Assembly (NCBI GenBank): GCA_937923575.1
Contig: CALDUL010000024.1
Coordinates: 23,711-87,710 of the forward strand
Source of the DNA: an uncultured Algimonas sp.
GTDB taxonomy: Bacteria > Pseudomonadota > Alphaproteobacteria > Caulobacterales > Maricaulaceae
DNA: 64,000 nucleotides
Direction of reading: 5' to 3'
In this document: piece after piece, positions 36,298 through 45,597 of the stretch
Numbering within the stretch: the first letter of the stretch is position 1
Layout: each line of letters begins with the position of its first letter
Position numbers and translations under genes: made by a program
The notes under the pieces: model-generated
Seen by the model: the letters and a program-made list of their open reading frames with translations, nothing else
Told to the model about the DNA's origin: nothing
Databases searched by the model: none

Positions 36298-39200
36298 CTA
36301 GAAACGACCTCGCAGGCCGAGGAAGACGCGCGGACCGTAGTCGTTCACCTCGTAGAGGTCGTCCGTCACATAGGCGAACTGGTTCTTCGGCTCACTGCCC
36401 AGATTGATCGCTTCCAGCGAGACGCGGAAGTTGTCGTTGATGTAATAGGACGCCCGCGCTTCCCAAACACCGACATCACCAACGAAACGCAGCCGCGTGC
36501 CGTTAGACACGAAAGGCTGGAAATAGTCGCTGCGGTATTTGTAGTTCAGCTGGAAGTCGAAATCCCCGATCTGGTAGTAGCCGGTGGCCGACAGAGTATG
36601 CTCCGAGAGGCCGGGCAGACCGCCGGGCGCAATCACACCATCTGCCAACTGGATGACGGTGCCATCCGTCTGGACTTCAAAGGCGTCGCCGTAACGGCTG
36701 TCCTCGAACTCGAAATCGCTGTCGACATAATTGTAGCTGACCTTAGCTCCCAGACCGGACAGAAGGCCCGGCAGGTAGGAGAAGGAGTGGCTACCCGTGA
36801 ACTCGAGGCCGAACAGGTCCGATTTCTCGTCGCTGGTTTGCGGCACGGCGACAGTCCGGCTGATGGTCTCGCCGCCGATGTTGAAATCCTCGACCTGACG
36901 CGTGTTCACAAAACCGCCCTGAAACGACTTGTAGTAACCTGCTAGCGCGAGAATGGAGTCGTCATTTGGATACCACTCAAAGCCCAGATCGTAGTTCCAC
37001 GACATCAGCGGATCGAAGGACGGGTTGCCGTCTGCCGACACGTTCTGACCGATCAGATCGTCAAGCGTTTCGATCGGGTTGTCATCGTCGCCTTCCTGGA
37101 TCTGGAAGCTGCGACCAAAGCCCATATCGGACGGATCCGGACGCGACATGGCGCGGAAGATACCGGCACGGACCAGCTTGTCCGGGGCGATTTCCAGGAT
37201 ACCGATGGCGGACGGCAGGAAGCGCGTATAGTCGTGCTCTTCCGTGATCGTCACCAGATCACCGAAGGAGGCCGACAGCTCTCCGCCGTCATTATTGACA
37301 TTGATGTCGCGGCGATAGCCGGTGGACTCGACATCGGTCTTCACGATGCGCGCGCCGATATTGCCGGAAAACGGCATGTTGCCCAACTCCGTCTCGAACT
37401 CGGTCATGGCATAGAACGCAGTCGTCTGCTCCTGCACGTCGATCGTGCGCAGATTTTGCTCTTCGAGAGCGGGGGCCAGAGCGCTGAAGGCACCCAGAGC
37501 ACCCTCGAATGAGCCTTCGGTTTCGTCCGGGTCGAGCAGATAGGCATTGATGCGCGGCAGCAGGCTGTTCAACGAATCGACGGCCGTGTTGGCGATGCAG
37601 GATGCATCGAACGTCGCCCAACTATTCGTCGAGCTCAGCACTTGGCCATCATCGCCGATGACAGTGACGAGATCGCCATTGCGCGCAGATGACAGAAAGT
37701 CGTCTTCCGGGAAGAGCGTGCGGCAGGCGGAGTTGGTGTTGCCGATGATGGCGACCAGATCGTCCTGCAGCGCGTCGAAAATCGCCTCGATACGTTCATT
37801 GGCGTCTTCATTGCTGTCGTCAATGACCTCGCGGTTGTTGACCGTCAGCTCGCCATCATTCTCGATCTCGAAAGAGAAACGACCGGAGAGGGCGGAAAGC
37901 GGGTTACCGGAGTCGATGCCGCCGGGAAGTTCCAAATAGTCCTGATTGGCGAAACGCACGCCGGCTTTCAACGTGTTGAAAATGCCCGCGTTGAGCGCGT
38001 ATTCGGCGTCGAGACGACCGGCGAAAATCTCATTGTCGCGGAAGCTGTCATTGTCGACGCGGACCCGGAGACGATCGACATAGTTGTCGTGATCATTGAC
38101 GTCGAAATCGTCGTCATAGATGTTGAAGGAGTTCACCCCGGCACCGCGGCGATCGAACTCGATGATCGGCGTGATGTCGGACTGAATGCGGAATTCAATC
38201 GCGTTTTCGGTGCGCTCCGTGCTGGAGTAGCCCAGATCGGCGGTGACCTTCAGGCGCTCCGTGACGTCGTGGGAAATATTCAGACCACCGCCCAGATATT
38301 TCTCCTCGCGTTCGAAATCACCGCCTTGCACTTCGATCGTGTTCTCGGACACCGAGCGGAGGATGCCGCCCTGCGGGGTGAGCACGAGGCTGTCAAATGT
38401 GGTAGTGAAGCCACCGGGACGACCTTCGAGATCGGAGTCGTTGCGGCGACCGCCATTGAAGGTCAGATCATTACGCAGCTCCGACAGGGTACGCTCGGAA
38501 TATTGCGCATCCAGATTGATGTCCCAGCGGTCGTTTGGCGCCCATTGCAGCGCCGTGAATATGGCGTCGCGACGGTCGCGCGTATCGTTCTGACGGAAAT
38601 GACGCTGCGACGGCGCGAAAGCGATCGGCGTACCAGCATCGATAGCCAAGCCCGTATTCGGATCGATGGTGACGTCATAACCTTCCGTGTCCGATCCGCG
38701 CGTGTCGAGATTGTCAGAGTTGCGGCGATCGTTGAAATCATCGCAATCGTCGTCGCCGCGGTCGCGCGTTTCCGGATTGCCGGAGAAACCGGTGAAGGTG
38801 CCGCCGTTCGTGGCGTCTGTATATTGGGTCAGGCCTTGGGTCAGCAGACAGGCCGGGCGCGAGCTTGATGTCGAGCTTGTCTGGCGGCTTTCCGCTTCGG
38901 GCTGGGAAATATCAGACGTCTGCACACCGATCGAGAAACCGAAATCGCCCGTGCCGAGCTGGAACTGATCGACATAGCTGCCAGTCAGGCGGTAGCCGAG
39001 ATCACCGACCTGCGTGTCGTCCTGATTGAATTGGTCAGGGTTGGCATTGGCCTTGATATCGAACTGAGCGCGCGTCTTGCCATAGTCGAGCGGACGCAGC
39101 GTCTCGAGCTGGATCTGGCCAGCCACGCCGCCCTCGATCTGGCTGGCATCCTGCGTCTTGAAGACGGCGAGCTTGTTCATCAGCTCGGAGGGAAATTGCG

Positions 39201-39618
39201 AGAAGTTGACCGAGCGGTCGCCCGAGCCATTGGTCGCCGCGCGGCCATTGACCACTGTGGACGACAGATAGGGGCCGAGACCCCGCACGGAGACTTCCGT
39301 TGCGCCGCCGTTTTCGCGGTGGCTAGCCACGCCGGTGATGCTTTCCAGCGCTTCGCCAATGGATAGTGCGGGAATGTCGCCGATCTCATCCGCCGAGAGG
39401 CCGTCCACGATCTGCGTGCTCTGGCGCTTCAGCACGATAGAGTCCTGAATGACCTGACGGGTGCCGACGACGACGACTTCGTCGTCCTCTGCTCCGTTAT
39501 CGGCCTGAGTGACCTGCGCGAGCGCGGGCTGCGACCACATCATGGCCATGAGCGAAACCCCGGTCACTGCGGCCAGATAGGCCGGAGAGCGAGCGGATGT
39601 GGTGTGTGTATTTTTCAT
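36298..39618 (-). CDS. TonB-dependent receptor of the alginate operon
   Basis: 1106 residues. The signal peptide ends near QPALAQVT. Plug motifs: EVVVVGTRQVIQDSIVLKRQ, then GDIPALSIGEALESITGVAS and VSVRGLGPYLSSTVVNGRAA. It ends in the barrel closing strand GPRVFLGLRGRF with terminal Phe. It is the first gene of the long operon, with PL6 following after one base, so alginate oligosaccharide uptake is inferred. A GntR-type operator lies about 90-120 bases upstream (39708-39738). Confidence 0.95.
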   Translation of the reverse strand: MKNTHTTSARSPAYLAAVTGVSLMAMMWSQPALAQVTQADNGAEDDEVVVVGTRQVIQDSIVLKRQSTQIVDGLSADEIGDIPALSIGEALESITGVASHRENGGATEVSVRGLGPYLSSTVVNGRAATNGSGDRSVNFSQFPSELMNKLAVFKTQDASQIEGGVAGQIQLETLRPLDYGKTRAQFDIKANANPDQFNQDDTQVGDLGYRLTGSYVDQFQLGTGDFGFSIGVQTSDISQPEAESRQTSSTSSSRPACLLTQGLTQYTDATNGGTFTGFSGNPETRDRGDDDCDDFNDRRNSDNLDTRGSDTEGYDVTIDPNTGLAIDAGTPIAFAPSQRHFRQNDTRDRRDAIFTALQWAPNDRWDINLDAQYSERTLSELRNDLTFNGGRRNDSDLEGRPGGFTTTFDSLVLTPQGGILRSVSENTIEVQGGDFEREEKYLGGGLNISHDVTERLKVTADLGYSSTERTENAIEFRIQSDITPIIEFDRRGAGVNSFNIYDDDFDVNDHDNYVDRLRVRVDNDSFRDNEIFAGRLDAEYALNAGIFNTLKAGVRFANQDYLELPGGIDSGNPLSALSGRFSFEIENDGELTVNNREVIDDSNEDANERIEAIFDALQDDLVAIIGNTNSACRTLFPEDDFLSSARNGDLVTVIGDDGQVLSSTNSWATFDASCIANTAVDSLNSLLPRINAYLLDPDETEGSFEGALGAFSALAPALEEQNLRTIDVQEQTTAFYAMTEFETELGNMPFSGNIGARIVKTDVESTGYRRDINVNNDGGELSASFGDLVTITEEHDYTRFLPSAIGILEIAPDKLVRAGIFRAMSRPDPSDMGFGRSFQIQEGDDDNPIETLDDLIGQNVSADGNPSFDPLMSWNYDLGFEWYPNDDSILALAGYYKSFQGGFVNTRQVEDFNIGGETISRTVAVPQTSDEKSDLFGLEFTGSHSFSYLPGLLSGLGAKVSYNYVDSDFEFEDSRYGDAFEVQTDGTVIQLADGVIAPGGLPGLSEHTLSATGYYQIGDFDFQLNYKYRSDYFQPFVSNGTRLRFVGDVGVWEARASYYINDNFRVSLEAINLGSEPKNQFAYVTDDLYEVNDYGPRVFLGLRGRF

Positions 39619-39707
39619 GATTTTCCCCTTGCCTGAATCGGCGACGCTTAGAAGCGTTCTTCCTTTTGCAATGGCAAAAGGGGCGGCGGTTCGTCAACCG
39701 CTCTTTG

Positions 39708-39738
39708 CTACCAATTCAATATGATTGGTAGGACCAGT
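39708..39738. promoter_or_regulatory. GntR-type operator upstream of the alginate operon receptor
   Basis: CTACCAAT (39708-39715) and ATTGGTAG (39724-39731) form an inverted pair, and ATTGGTAGGACCAGT (39724-39738) matches the copies at 40539-40553 (reverse strand) and 43848-43862. It lies in the promoter region of the TBDR-PL6-PL17 operon. Confidence 0.6.
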
Positions 39739-39743
39739 GCGAG

Positions 39744-40505
39744 CTAGGTGAGCTCGTGCATGATGGTGAAGCGCGCCCGGCTCTCGCTCGCCTTGCGCTG
39801 AACCTCGCGGTAGGCGGCTTCCTCGGACTCTTGGAGCAGCGCATCGATCATGCGCGTGAAATGGGCGCGCATGGCGGTGCGGGCGGCCGCGGAGTCGCGA
39901 TTGCGCAGGGCGGTAACGATAGCCTGATGCTCGTCCTCGCGGTGGCTGGCGTCCCGGTCGCAAACCGTCCGATAGACGTTCTGCAACTGCGCGGCCTCCG
40001 TTCGCATTTTCCACATGCTGTCGATGACAAAGGTGATGGCGTGATTGTTCGTCGCGCGGGCGATAACGTTGTGAAAAGCCTCATCCGCTTCGTCCGGGCC
40101 CATGGGCGAACCGTCGAGATCGCATGTCTCCTTGCCCGACATGATGGCGATGAGATGCTCCAGATGAGCGATGGATTCGTTCGTGATGATCGGCGCGGCC
40201 AGGGCACATGCCTCGGCTTCGAACAGAGCGCGTGCTTCGGTCAGTTCGAACGGCCCCACTTTGGGCAGACCGTTGAGCGCGAGATTGCCGCTGTCGAGCA
40301 CATAGGCGCCTGAGCCGACCTTGATCTCGATGCGACCCTGCGCCTGTAGAGCGATCTCCGCCTCGCGCACGGCAACGCGGCTGACGCCGAATTTCTGCGC
40401 CAGATCTCGCTCCCCCGGCAAACGAGAGCCTGGTGGAAACACACCGGAATCGATCAGTTCGAGAATCTTGTTCGCTATCGTGTGATAGAGTCTTTGTTCA
40501 GCCAT
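39744..40505 (-). CDS. GntR-family regulator with FCD domain (alginate locus)
   Basis: 253 residues. The winged helix (about 5-70) has PGSRLPGERDLAQKFGVSRV and AVREAEIALQAQGRIEIKVG. The FCD domain (about 88-230) has EADEAFHNVIARATNNHAI and ARTAMRAHFTRMIDALL. It is paralogous to the regulator at 19922-20692 in layout and motif. Three ATTGGTAGG-type dyads stand in front of this gene and both flanking receptors. It is probably a repressor of all three transcription units, including its own. Confidence 0.86.
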   Translation of the reverse strand: MAEQRLYHTIANKILELIDSGVFPPGSRLPGERDLAQKFGVSRVAVREAEIALQAQGRIEIKVGSGAYVLDSGNLALNGLPKVGPFELTEARALFEAEACALAAPIITNESIAHLEHLIAIMSGKETCDLDGSPMGPDEADEAFHNVIARATNNHAITFVIDSMWKMRTEAAQLQNVYRTVCDRDASHREDEHQAIVTALRNRDSAAARTAMRAHFTRMIDALLQESEEAAYREVQRKASESRARFTIMHELT

Positions 40506-40512
40506 GTTCTAC

Positions 40513-40553
40513 GTACCAATTTTTGCGCCTCAGACCGAATTGTCCCTACCAAT
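40513..40553. promoter_or_regulatory. GntR-type operators upstream of the alginate-locus regulator
   Basis: A dyad ATTGTCCCTACCAAT (40539-40553) and a GTACCAAT half-site (40513-40520) lie within 50 bases of the regulator start. The dyad read on the minus strand, ATTGGTAGGGACAAT, aligns with the sites near both receptors, suggesting autoregulation. Confidence 0.6.
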
Positions 40554-40561
40554 TCACCGGG

Positions 40562-40599
40562 TAAAAAGAAAGCGCGACTTTCGATTATGAAAGCCGCGC
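40562..40599 (-). terminator. Rho-independent terminator after the second receptor gene
   Basis: On the minus strand an 11-base stem with one mismatch (GCGCGGCTTTC / GAAAGTCGCGC) and a six-base loop is followed by TTTCTTTTT. It lies about 60 bases past the stop of the receptor gene that ends at 40661. Confidence 0.8.
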
Positions 40600-40660
40600 C
40601 GGAAGTCCAAGGGATGTCCCAGCGCCCCGCGAATGGGAGCGCTGTCCTGTTGTATTGCGG

Positions 40661-43600
40661 CTAGAACGTGTAGCTTGCTCCGAAGATGATGCGCCGGTCG
40701 GTGATGCCCTGGTAGCAGAGCAGTCCGCCATCGCTGACGCAGTACACGTCGGAGCTCGACTCCGTCAGGTTCACACCATCGACCTGCAAGGCGAAGTTGT
40801 CCGTCACATCGTAGGACACGCTGGCGTTCAACTGCCCGCGCGATTCCTGGATGCCCCGGAAACCGAACGGCGTGAAGACGCCCGATGTGCCAGGCAGATC
40901 GTCCGTGGCGAAGGCATCGCGCCATGTATAGCGCACGCGCGCGGAGAGACCGTACTTCTCGTAATAACCCGTCAGGTTATAGGCGTGATTGGACAGGTTG
41001 AGCAGGGTCGCTGCTTCGCGCGAAGGATTGCCGAACCCTTGGTTGGCGAAGATGGCGTCCGCGCGACTTCCGAACGCATTGTCGGCATCATCGTCGACAA
41101 AGCCCGTGTTGTTGTCCTCGGTCTGGTAGGTGTAGTTGGCGATGAAGCCGAAGCCCGAAGCGAAACCGATCCGGTCTTCCCATTCGGCGAAATTGTACTG
41201 CACGCCCAGCTCGATGCCTTCCTGCGTCGTCGAGTTCTCCGAGTTGAAGGTGGAGATATTGTCCACGCAGACACCCAGTCCGGTGACGGCCTCGTCGCCG
41301 AAAATGCCCGGAGACGTGCCCGGCGAGAAGATCCCGCCATTTTCGCACGGTGCGGTCACGTCACGCAGACCGTTGATCTCGGCGGCCTGATCTTCCGTGT
41401 CACCGAACAGCCCGTCGCGCTCCTTGCGGAAGACGCCGATGCTGAACACGGCTTCGGGGGCGAAGTACCAATCCACCGACGCGTCGATCGACTGCACTTC
41501 CTCAGGCACCAGGAACGGGTTGCCGCCGACCGAGTCGCCGTTGAAACCATTGCGGTCCGGGAATGTCCGCGTCGCACTGCTGTCCGTGAACGACGGACGA
41601 CGGATGTCCTCGTTATAGGAGGCGCGCAGCACGATGTCGTCCGTGACGTCCACGGCCACGTTGGCACGCGGCAGATAGTGGTCATAGCCGCTATCGATCG
41701 TGACCAGGCTCGGGTTTCCGTCCGTGAACTGGTTGGCGGTCGAGGCGATGTCAGTGTCGACATAGCGCAGGCCCAGATTGCCGCGAACGCGACCGAAGTC
41801 AAAATTCGCCTGGCCGTAGATCGCGAGGGTGTCTTCTTCAGTGTCGAAGAACGCGCCCGCATCGGAGACCAGATCGGTGCTGAGGATCGGGTCGATACCC
41901 TGCGCCGCAGCAGCCGCATTGATGGCCGCAATGGTAGCGATCGGATCGCGCGTCAGATTGGGATCGACCTGCAGGACGCCGTCCACGGCGAGCGAGTTGC
42001 CGGACCCTTCCGCGAAATTGTCCGGAATGACGCTCAGCAGCTGAGCGATTCCGCCCGCGTTCAGGCTTTGGTTCAGACGGCTGCTGCCGCGGCGGATCCG
42101 GCCGTCGCGGTCGTCGCGCAGGCTGGTCCGTTCCGCAAAGCGCACGCCCGCATCGACTGACGTCAGGAATTGCGACAGACCCGTTTCACCCAGATCGTAG
42201 CTGGCGTCGAAACGAATAGCCGACGACCGGTTTTCGCGGACATCCGCGCTATAGGTCGGGCCGCCGTCGAACACATAGTTGTTGGGATCGAGCAGCTGCG
42301 CCTCGGTCGGCGCGAACGGGTCGGCGAAGTTGATGTCCCAACCAAAACCGTCGGTGAGGTCGAAGATGAGCGGCGTGCCGTTCTCATCCCGGAAATTGTC
42401 GCCGCTTGGCGCGATGAAGGAGTTCGGATTGATGAAGTTCAGGTTGAGGGCCAGGTTCGGATTGACCGTATCACTGCGCGATTCGGCGAATTCCGCGACC
42501 AAGGTCAGTGCGTCTGTCGCTTCCCATTCACCGCCGAGGCGGAGCGTGGTCGTTTCCGTCAGGCGCGAGCCCGCGTCGGACGCGACACGCAGGAAGGGCG
42601 CACCGCGGCCACCCGGCTCGGCATCTTCCTGCAGCGGAGAGAAGGTGCCCTGCGTTACGATGGCGATGGTGCCAAAGTCCTGCACGCCGTTCACACCTTC
42701 GGCGGTCCCGATATTAACAGTGTCGAAGGCGGTGAAGTTGACATTGCCGCCGGCCACCACGGCTTGGTCGTTGCCGCCGTTCAGGCGACTGACATTGGAC
42801 GCCTGGACGCGCGAACCGGACAGCAGGCGCTCCTGATCGTTGTAGACGAAGTCACCGTAGAGGCGGACATTGTCTGTCGGCTTGGCTTCGATGGAGCCCG
42901 CGAAGTTGATGGTCTCAAACTCCTGTGTGCGCTGCACCTGGTTCAGGAACTGGACGCCGAGGAAGGCATCGACACCGTCCGGGCAGTTCAGCGGACGCGG
43001 CTCAACGTTACAGTTCACGAGATTGTCGCGGTCGAGACGTGGGCGGAAAGCCGTGTTCTCGGATTCGGTGTAGCTACCGCTGAGCATGACAGCGATTTCC
43101 TGTCCGCGCGGATTTTCCCATTTCTTGCCGAGCGCACCGGAGACGCGTGGTGAAATACCGTCTGTCAGACTGCTGTCTTCGCCCTGGATGCGAACGGATG
43201 CGAGTGTTCCGTCGATTTCCAGCGGACGGATGGTGCGCAGGTTGATTGTACCGCCGACTGCGCCCTCGATGTGATAGGCCGTCGGAGCCTTGACCACTTC
43301 CAGACCGGAAATGATGGCCGGGTTGACGTCGGTAAAGTTGATGCCGCTGCGGCCATTGCCGGAGCCCACGGTTTCGACGCCGTTGAATTGGATGAGGTTC
43401 TGATCGGAACCGCGGATCTGCACGCCCGTGCCGACGCCTTCCGTCCGTGTGATCTGCACACCCGTGATGTTCTCCAGAACTTCGGCGAGGTTCTGATCGG
43501 GGAGTTTGCCGATGTCTTCGGCCTGGATAACCTCGATCAGGCTGTCGGCCGTGCGCTCCTGCAGAATGGCCGAGGACAGAGCCTGGCGGATACCGGTGAC

Positions 43601-43747
43601 GATGATCTCGTCGCGGTCTGTTCCGTTACTGGCCTGCTGCGGGGCCGGATCCTGGTCTATGACCTGACCAAAAGCCGGACCGGCAATAGCGAGTGCGAGA
43701 ACCGAAGCGGAACCCATGACAAATCTGGACGATGAAAAACGGCCCAT
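40661..43747 (-). CDS. TonB-dependent receptor, second of the alginate locus
   Basis: 1028 residues. The signal peptide ends near GPAFGQVI. Plug motifs: DEIIVTGIRQALSSAILQER, EDIGKLPDQNLAEVLENITG and VQIRGSDQNLIQFNGVETVG. The barrel closes with RRIIFGASYTF and a terminal Phe. Transcribed alone, with its own operator (43848-43862) and terminator (40562-40599). Uptake of alginate-derived or other uronate oligosaccharides is likely from co-regulation. It could instead serve the first uronate locus, which has no receptor of its own. Confidence 0.94.
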   Translation of the reverse strand: MGRFSSSRFVMGSASVLALAIAGPAFGQVIDQDPAPQQASNGTDRDEIIVTGIRQALSSAILQERTADSLIEVIQAEDIGKLPDQNLAEVLENITGVQITRTEGVGTGVQIRGSDQNLIQFNGVETVGSGNGRSGINFTDVNPAIISGLEVVKAPTAYHIEGAVGGTINLRTIRPLEIDGTLASVRIQGEDSSLTDGISPRVSGALGKKWENPRGQEIAVMLSGSYTESENTAFRPRLDRDNLVNCNVEPRPLNCPDGVDAFLGVQFLNQVQRTQEFETINFAGSIEAKPTDNVRLYGDFVYNDQERLLSGSRVQASNVSRLNGGNDQAVVAGGNVNFTAFDTVNIGTAEGVNGVQDFGTIAIVTQGTFSPLQEDAEPGGRGAPFLRVASDAGSRLTETTTLRLGGEWEATDALTLVAEFAESRSDTVNPNLALNLNFINPNSFIAPSGDNFRDENGTPLIFDLTDGFGWDINFADPFAPTEAQLLDPNNYVFDGGPTYSADVRENRSSAIRFDASYDLGETGLSQFLTSVDAGVRFAERTSLRDDRDGRIRRGSSRLNQSLNAGGIAQLLSVIPDNFAEGSGNSLAVDGVLQVDPNLTRDPIATIAAINAAAAAQGIDPILSTDLVSDAGAFFDTEEDTLAIYGQANFDFGRVRGNLGLRYVDTDIASTANQFTDGNPSLVTIDSGYDHYLPRANVAVDVTDDIVLRASYNEDIRRPSFTDSSATRTFPDRNGFNGDSVGGNPFLVPEEVQSIDASVDWYFAPEAVFSIGVFRKERDGLFGDTEDQAAEINGLRDVTAPCENGGIFSPGTSPGIFGDEAVTGLGVCVDNISTFNSENSTTQEGIELGVQYNFAEWEDRIGFASGFGFIANYTYQTEDNNTGFVDDDADNAFGSRADAIFANQGFGNPSREAATLLNLSNHAYNLTGYYEKYGLSARVRYTWRDAFATDDLPGTSGVFTPFGFRGIQESRGQLNASVSYDVTDNFALQVDGVNLTESSSDVYCVSDGGLLCYQGITDRRIIFGASYTF

Positions 43748-43847
43748 TGACCTCTCCCCTTAAATGAGTGCCACTTCTGCGGCGTTTCAATAAAAGGAAT
43801 ACATCGCAGCGGCTTTGTCAACCGGGTTTAGAAACCGATTTTCGTCT

Positions 43848-43862
43848 ATTGGTAGGACCGAT
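43848..43862. promoter_or_regulatory. GntR-type operator upstream of the second receptor
   Basis: ATTGGTAGGACCGAT lies about 100-115 bases before the receptor start, at a spacing similar to that of the copy before the first receptor. It matches that copy at 13 of 15 positions. Confidence 0.6.
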
Positions 43863-44410
43863 AAACCTCTAAATACGTATGACCACAGGACGCGATGCCG
43901 TCGCTTAAGTTACGAGAAACGTCAGTCCGTTTCGGCCCGTTCGAGGACGAAATACAACACGCGAACCCCCTGAAGCGCCCTAAACCTCGGTGTTTTATCG
44001 CCTTCCAAGGCGCTGACAAACTGGTCAAACCAACCGAAAAAGTGGTCAATCAGGACGTGGTATCACTGCGCGTCGGATATATGCAAGCCAGATCGTCGTT
44101 TGAATTTCGCTGCGAATACAGGCGCCCAAGGTGGAAACCCGATTCTCCCGCACCGGAAATGTGAGGCATTTAGTGGAATACACGGCCCCTGACAGACAAA
44201 CAGCCACCGGAGGGGAAAATCCGGTGGCTGCCAAAGCGCCCCGCTTTGTATCGGCTGCTGGCGACCGCGCAGTTATGCCACCGCCTGGGGTATCGGTAAC
44301 ACGGGCGGCTCAATGCCAAACCCGGATGTTGGCCATGCCATGATCCGGCGCCGCATCTCTGTGCCGTGTCTCACACCTCACCGGCGTTCTGGCCAATTCT
44401 GCGCAGGCCG
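43863..44410. other. Intergenic stretch with no convincing gene
   Basis: Between the second receptor promoter and the terminator of the next minus-strand gene no convincing protein gene was found. An 89-codon plus-strand frame (43895-44164) lacks a ribosome-binding site and resembles nothing recognised. The stretch contains a strong hairpin at 44201-44230. It also holds a possible 27-codon minus-strand frame (about 44274-44357) whose product would start MRRRIMAWPTSGFG. A small transcript is possible but unsupported. Confidence 0.4.
44201..44230 (-). terminator. Perfect hairpin, probable minus-strand terminator
   Basis: An 11-base perfect stem (CAGCCACCGGA / TCCGGTGGCTG) with an eight-base loop. 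On the minus strand it is followed by TTTGTCTGTC. It is about 180 bases past the terminator at 44411-44443, so it either backs that up or ends a separate short transcript. Confidence 0.55.
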
Positions 44411-44443
44411 GAAAAAACGCCCGGAGCGTGAGCCGCCGGGCGT
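44411..44443 (-). terminator. Rho-independent terminator after the gene ending at 44473
   Basis: On the minus strand CGCCCGG and CCGGGCG form a seven-base stem followed directly by six T residues. It lies about 30 bases past the stop codon. Confidence 0.85.
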
Positions 44444-44472
44444 CCTCCAATTCGCTATATCCGCATCAGCCG

Positions 44473-45462
44473 CTAGCGACCGAGATGACGCTTGCTGGCC
44501 GGTGCGCAGAACAGCTCGGCGCGCGCGCTGCTGACCTCGTCATAGCCGAATTGCGTGCCGACCTCGAGAGCCTGTGAACGGACGTCTGGTCGCTTCTCAT
44601 AGGTGTAGCAGACGAGGTGACGCTCCTTGTCCTTCATTTTGAAGGTCTTGCCGTCGTGCACTTTCTCTGCCGGATTGCAGAGCATGGCCGGCGTGGCGAG
44701 GACGACCTTGTTCTCGCCGAACTGGTCACGCACCAGGATCTCCTCGCGCTTCAGCTTGTCGCCCTTGCGCAGCATATAGCACTGGAAGTGCTCGCCGTCC
44801 GGCACGGGCAAGCGCGGAACAGGAACCTGGCAGCCGCGCTGCGTCATGGCGCTGGCTTCGTCGAAATTCAGACGGTCGGGAAACTCCACGGCGAGCGTAT
44901 AGCTCTCTCCCTGGGTGACATTGACCGTCGTGCTGCCGGTGCGCCACTGACCACCACCCTCGCGGTGGCTGGGAACACTGACCGAGACTTGCGAACTCAG
45001 CGGCGCGCCCGACGGCTGCGTGCCGCGGAAGACGCGGAAGCTTCCCCGACCGCCGCCCTCGCGACCGGAAAACGAGCCCTCGATACGGACTGGGCCGGTG
45101 CAGTTCGACTGGAAGGTCTGAAACATGCGGATATAGCCTTGGCCGTCCAGATATTGCCGATCGACACCGGCGGGCGAGTTGGACGCGTCGGACGCCGGGG
45201 CATTGGTGTACCACGCCGCCTGACCGCCCGGGCCATCGACACGCACGAGATTGGGGCGCCCGGAGGTCACGGTCCAACCGGTCGTCGGAGAGTTGACGTT
45301 GTTGCCGTAGTTCGGCCGCACGTCCTGTTCGAACCCGCCATTGACGAGAAGTTCCGTTGCGGATGTCGTCTGCGCGAAGGCAGTGGCGGCGGTGCCGAGC
45401 GCGACAGCGCCTGCGGCGCTGGCGAGTAAGAGTTGGCGGATGGTCTTTTTTGCGTGTGTCAT
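44473..45462 (-). CDS. Secreted protein with jelly-roll-like N-domain and Cys-containing C-terminal repeats
   Basis: About 329 residues from the ATG at 45462, which gives a clean signal peptide (MTHAKKTIRQLLLASAAGAV to AFAQ). The longer frame to 45537 runs into an inverted repeat. Residues about 35-205 begin LLVNGGFEQDV and look like a DUF642-type or carbohydrate-binding beta-sandwich. The C-terminal 110 residues hold two similar units: HFQCYMLRKG then DQFGENKV then LCNPAEK, and HLVCYTY then GTQFGYDEV then LFCAPASK. This pattern resembles DUF7450. Function unknown. The CCATGATCATGG inverted repeat lies about 65-105 bases upstream. Confidence 0.75.
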   Translation of the reverse strand: MTHAKKTIRQLLLASAAGAVALGTAATAFAQTTSATELLVNGGFEQDVRPNYGNNVNSPTTGWTVTSGRPNLVRVDGPGGQAAWYTNAPASDASNSPAGVDRQYLDGQGYIRMFQTFQSNCTGPVRIEGSFSGREGGGRGSFRVFRGTQPSGAPLSSQVSVSVPSHREGGGQWRTGSTTVNVTQGESYTLAVEFPDRLNFDEASAMTQRGCQVPVPRLPVPDGEHFQCYMLRKGDKLKREEILVRDQFGENKVVLATPAMLCNPAEKVHDGKTFKMKDKERHLVCYTYEKRPDVRSQALEVGTQFGYDEVSSARAELFCAPASKRHLGR

Positions 45463-45526
45463 GTGTTGCGCTCCGATGGTTTGGGTTGATGCCCCATCGA
45501 TGGACGGGACCACTCGGCGGCGCATG

Positions 45527-45567
45527 TCCATGATCATGGGGAGGGGGATCCCCCATGATCATGGACG
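45527..45567. repeat. 16-base perfect inverted repeat with CCATGATCATGG cores
   Basis: Arms GTCCATGATCATGGGG (45527-45542) and its exact complement (45552-45567) are separated by nine bases. Each arm itself contains the 12-base palindrome CCATGATCATGG. Related copies are at 46251-46268 and 50719-50778. All lie in front of secreted-protein or sensor-kinase genes, so an operator role is proposed; a REP-like element is the alternative. Confidence 0.7.
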
Positions 45568-45597
45568 AGCTCGATCAGCCGCAGGGGTCCGTCTGCC

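Noticed and set aside
40655..42160. Plus-strand open frame of 501 codons
   Set aside because: Antisense to the second alginate-locus TonB receptor.
43895..44164. Plus-strand open frame of 89 codons in the gene-free interval
   Set aside because: No ribosome-binding site, no recognisable domain and unusual composition; treated as chance.
44336..44349. Partial CCATGATC match to the palindrome family
   Set aside because: The second half is CCGG rather than ATGG, so it lacks the dyad.
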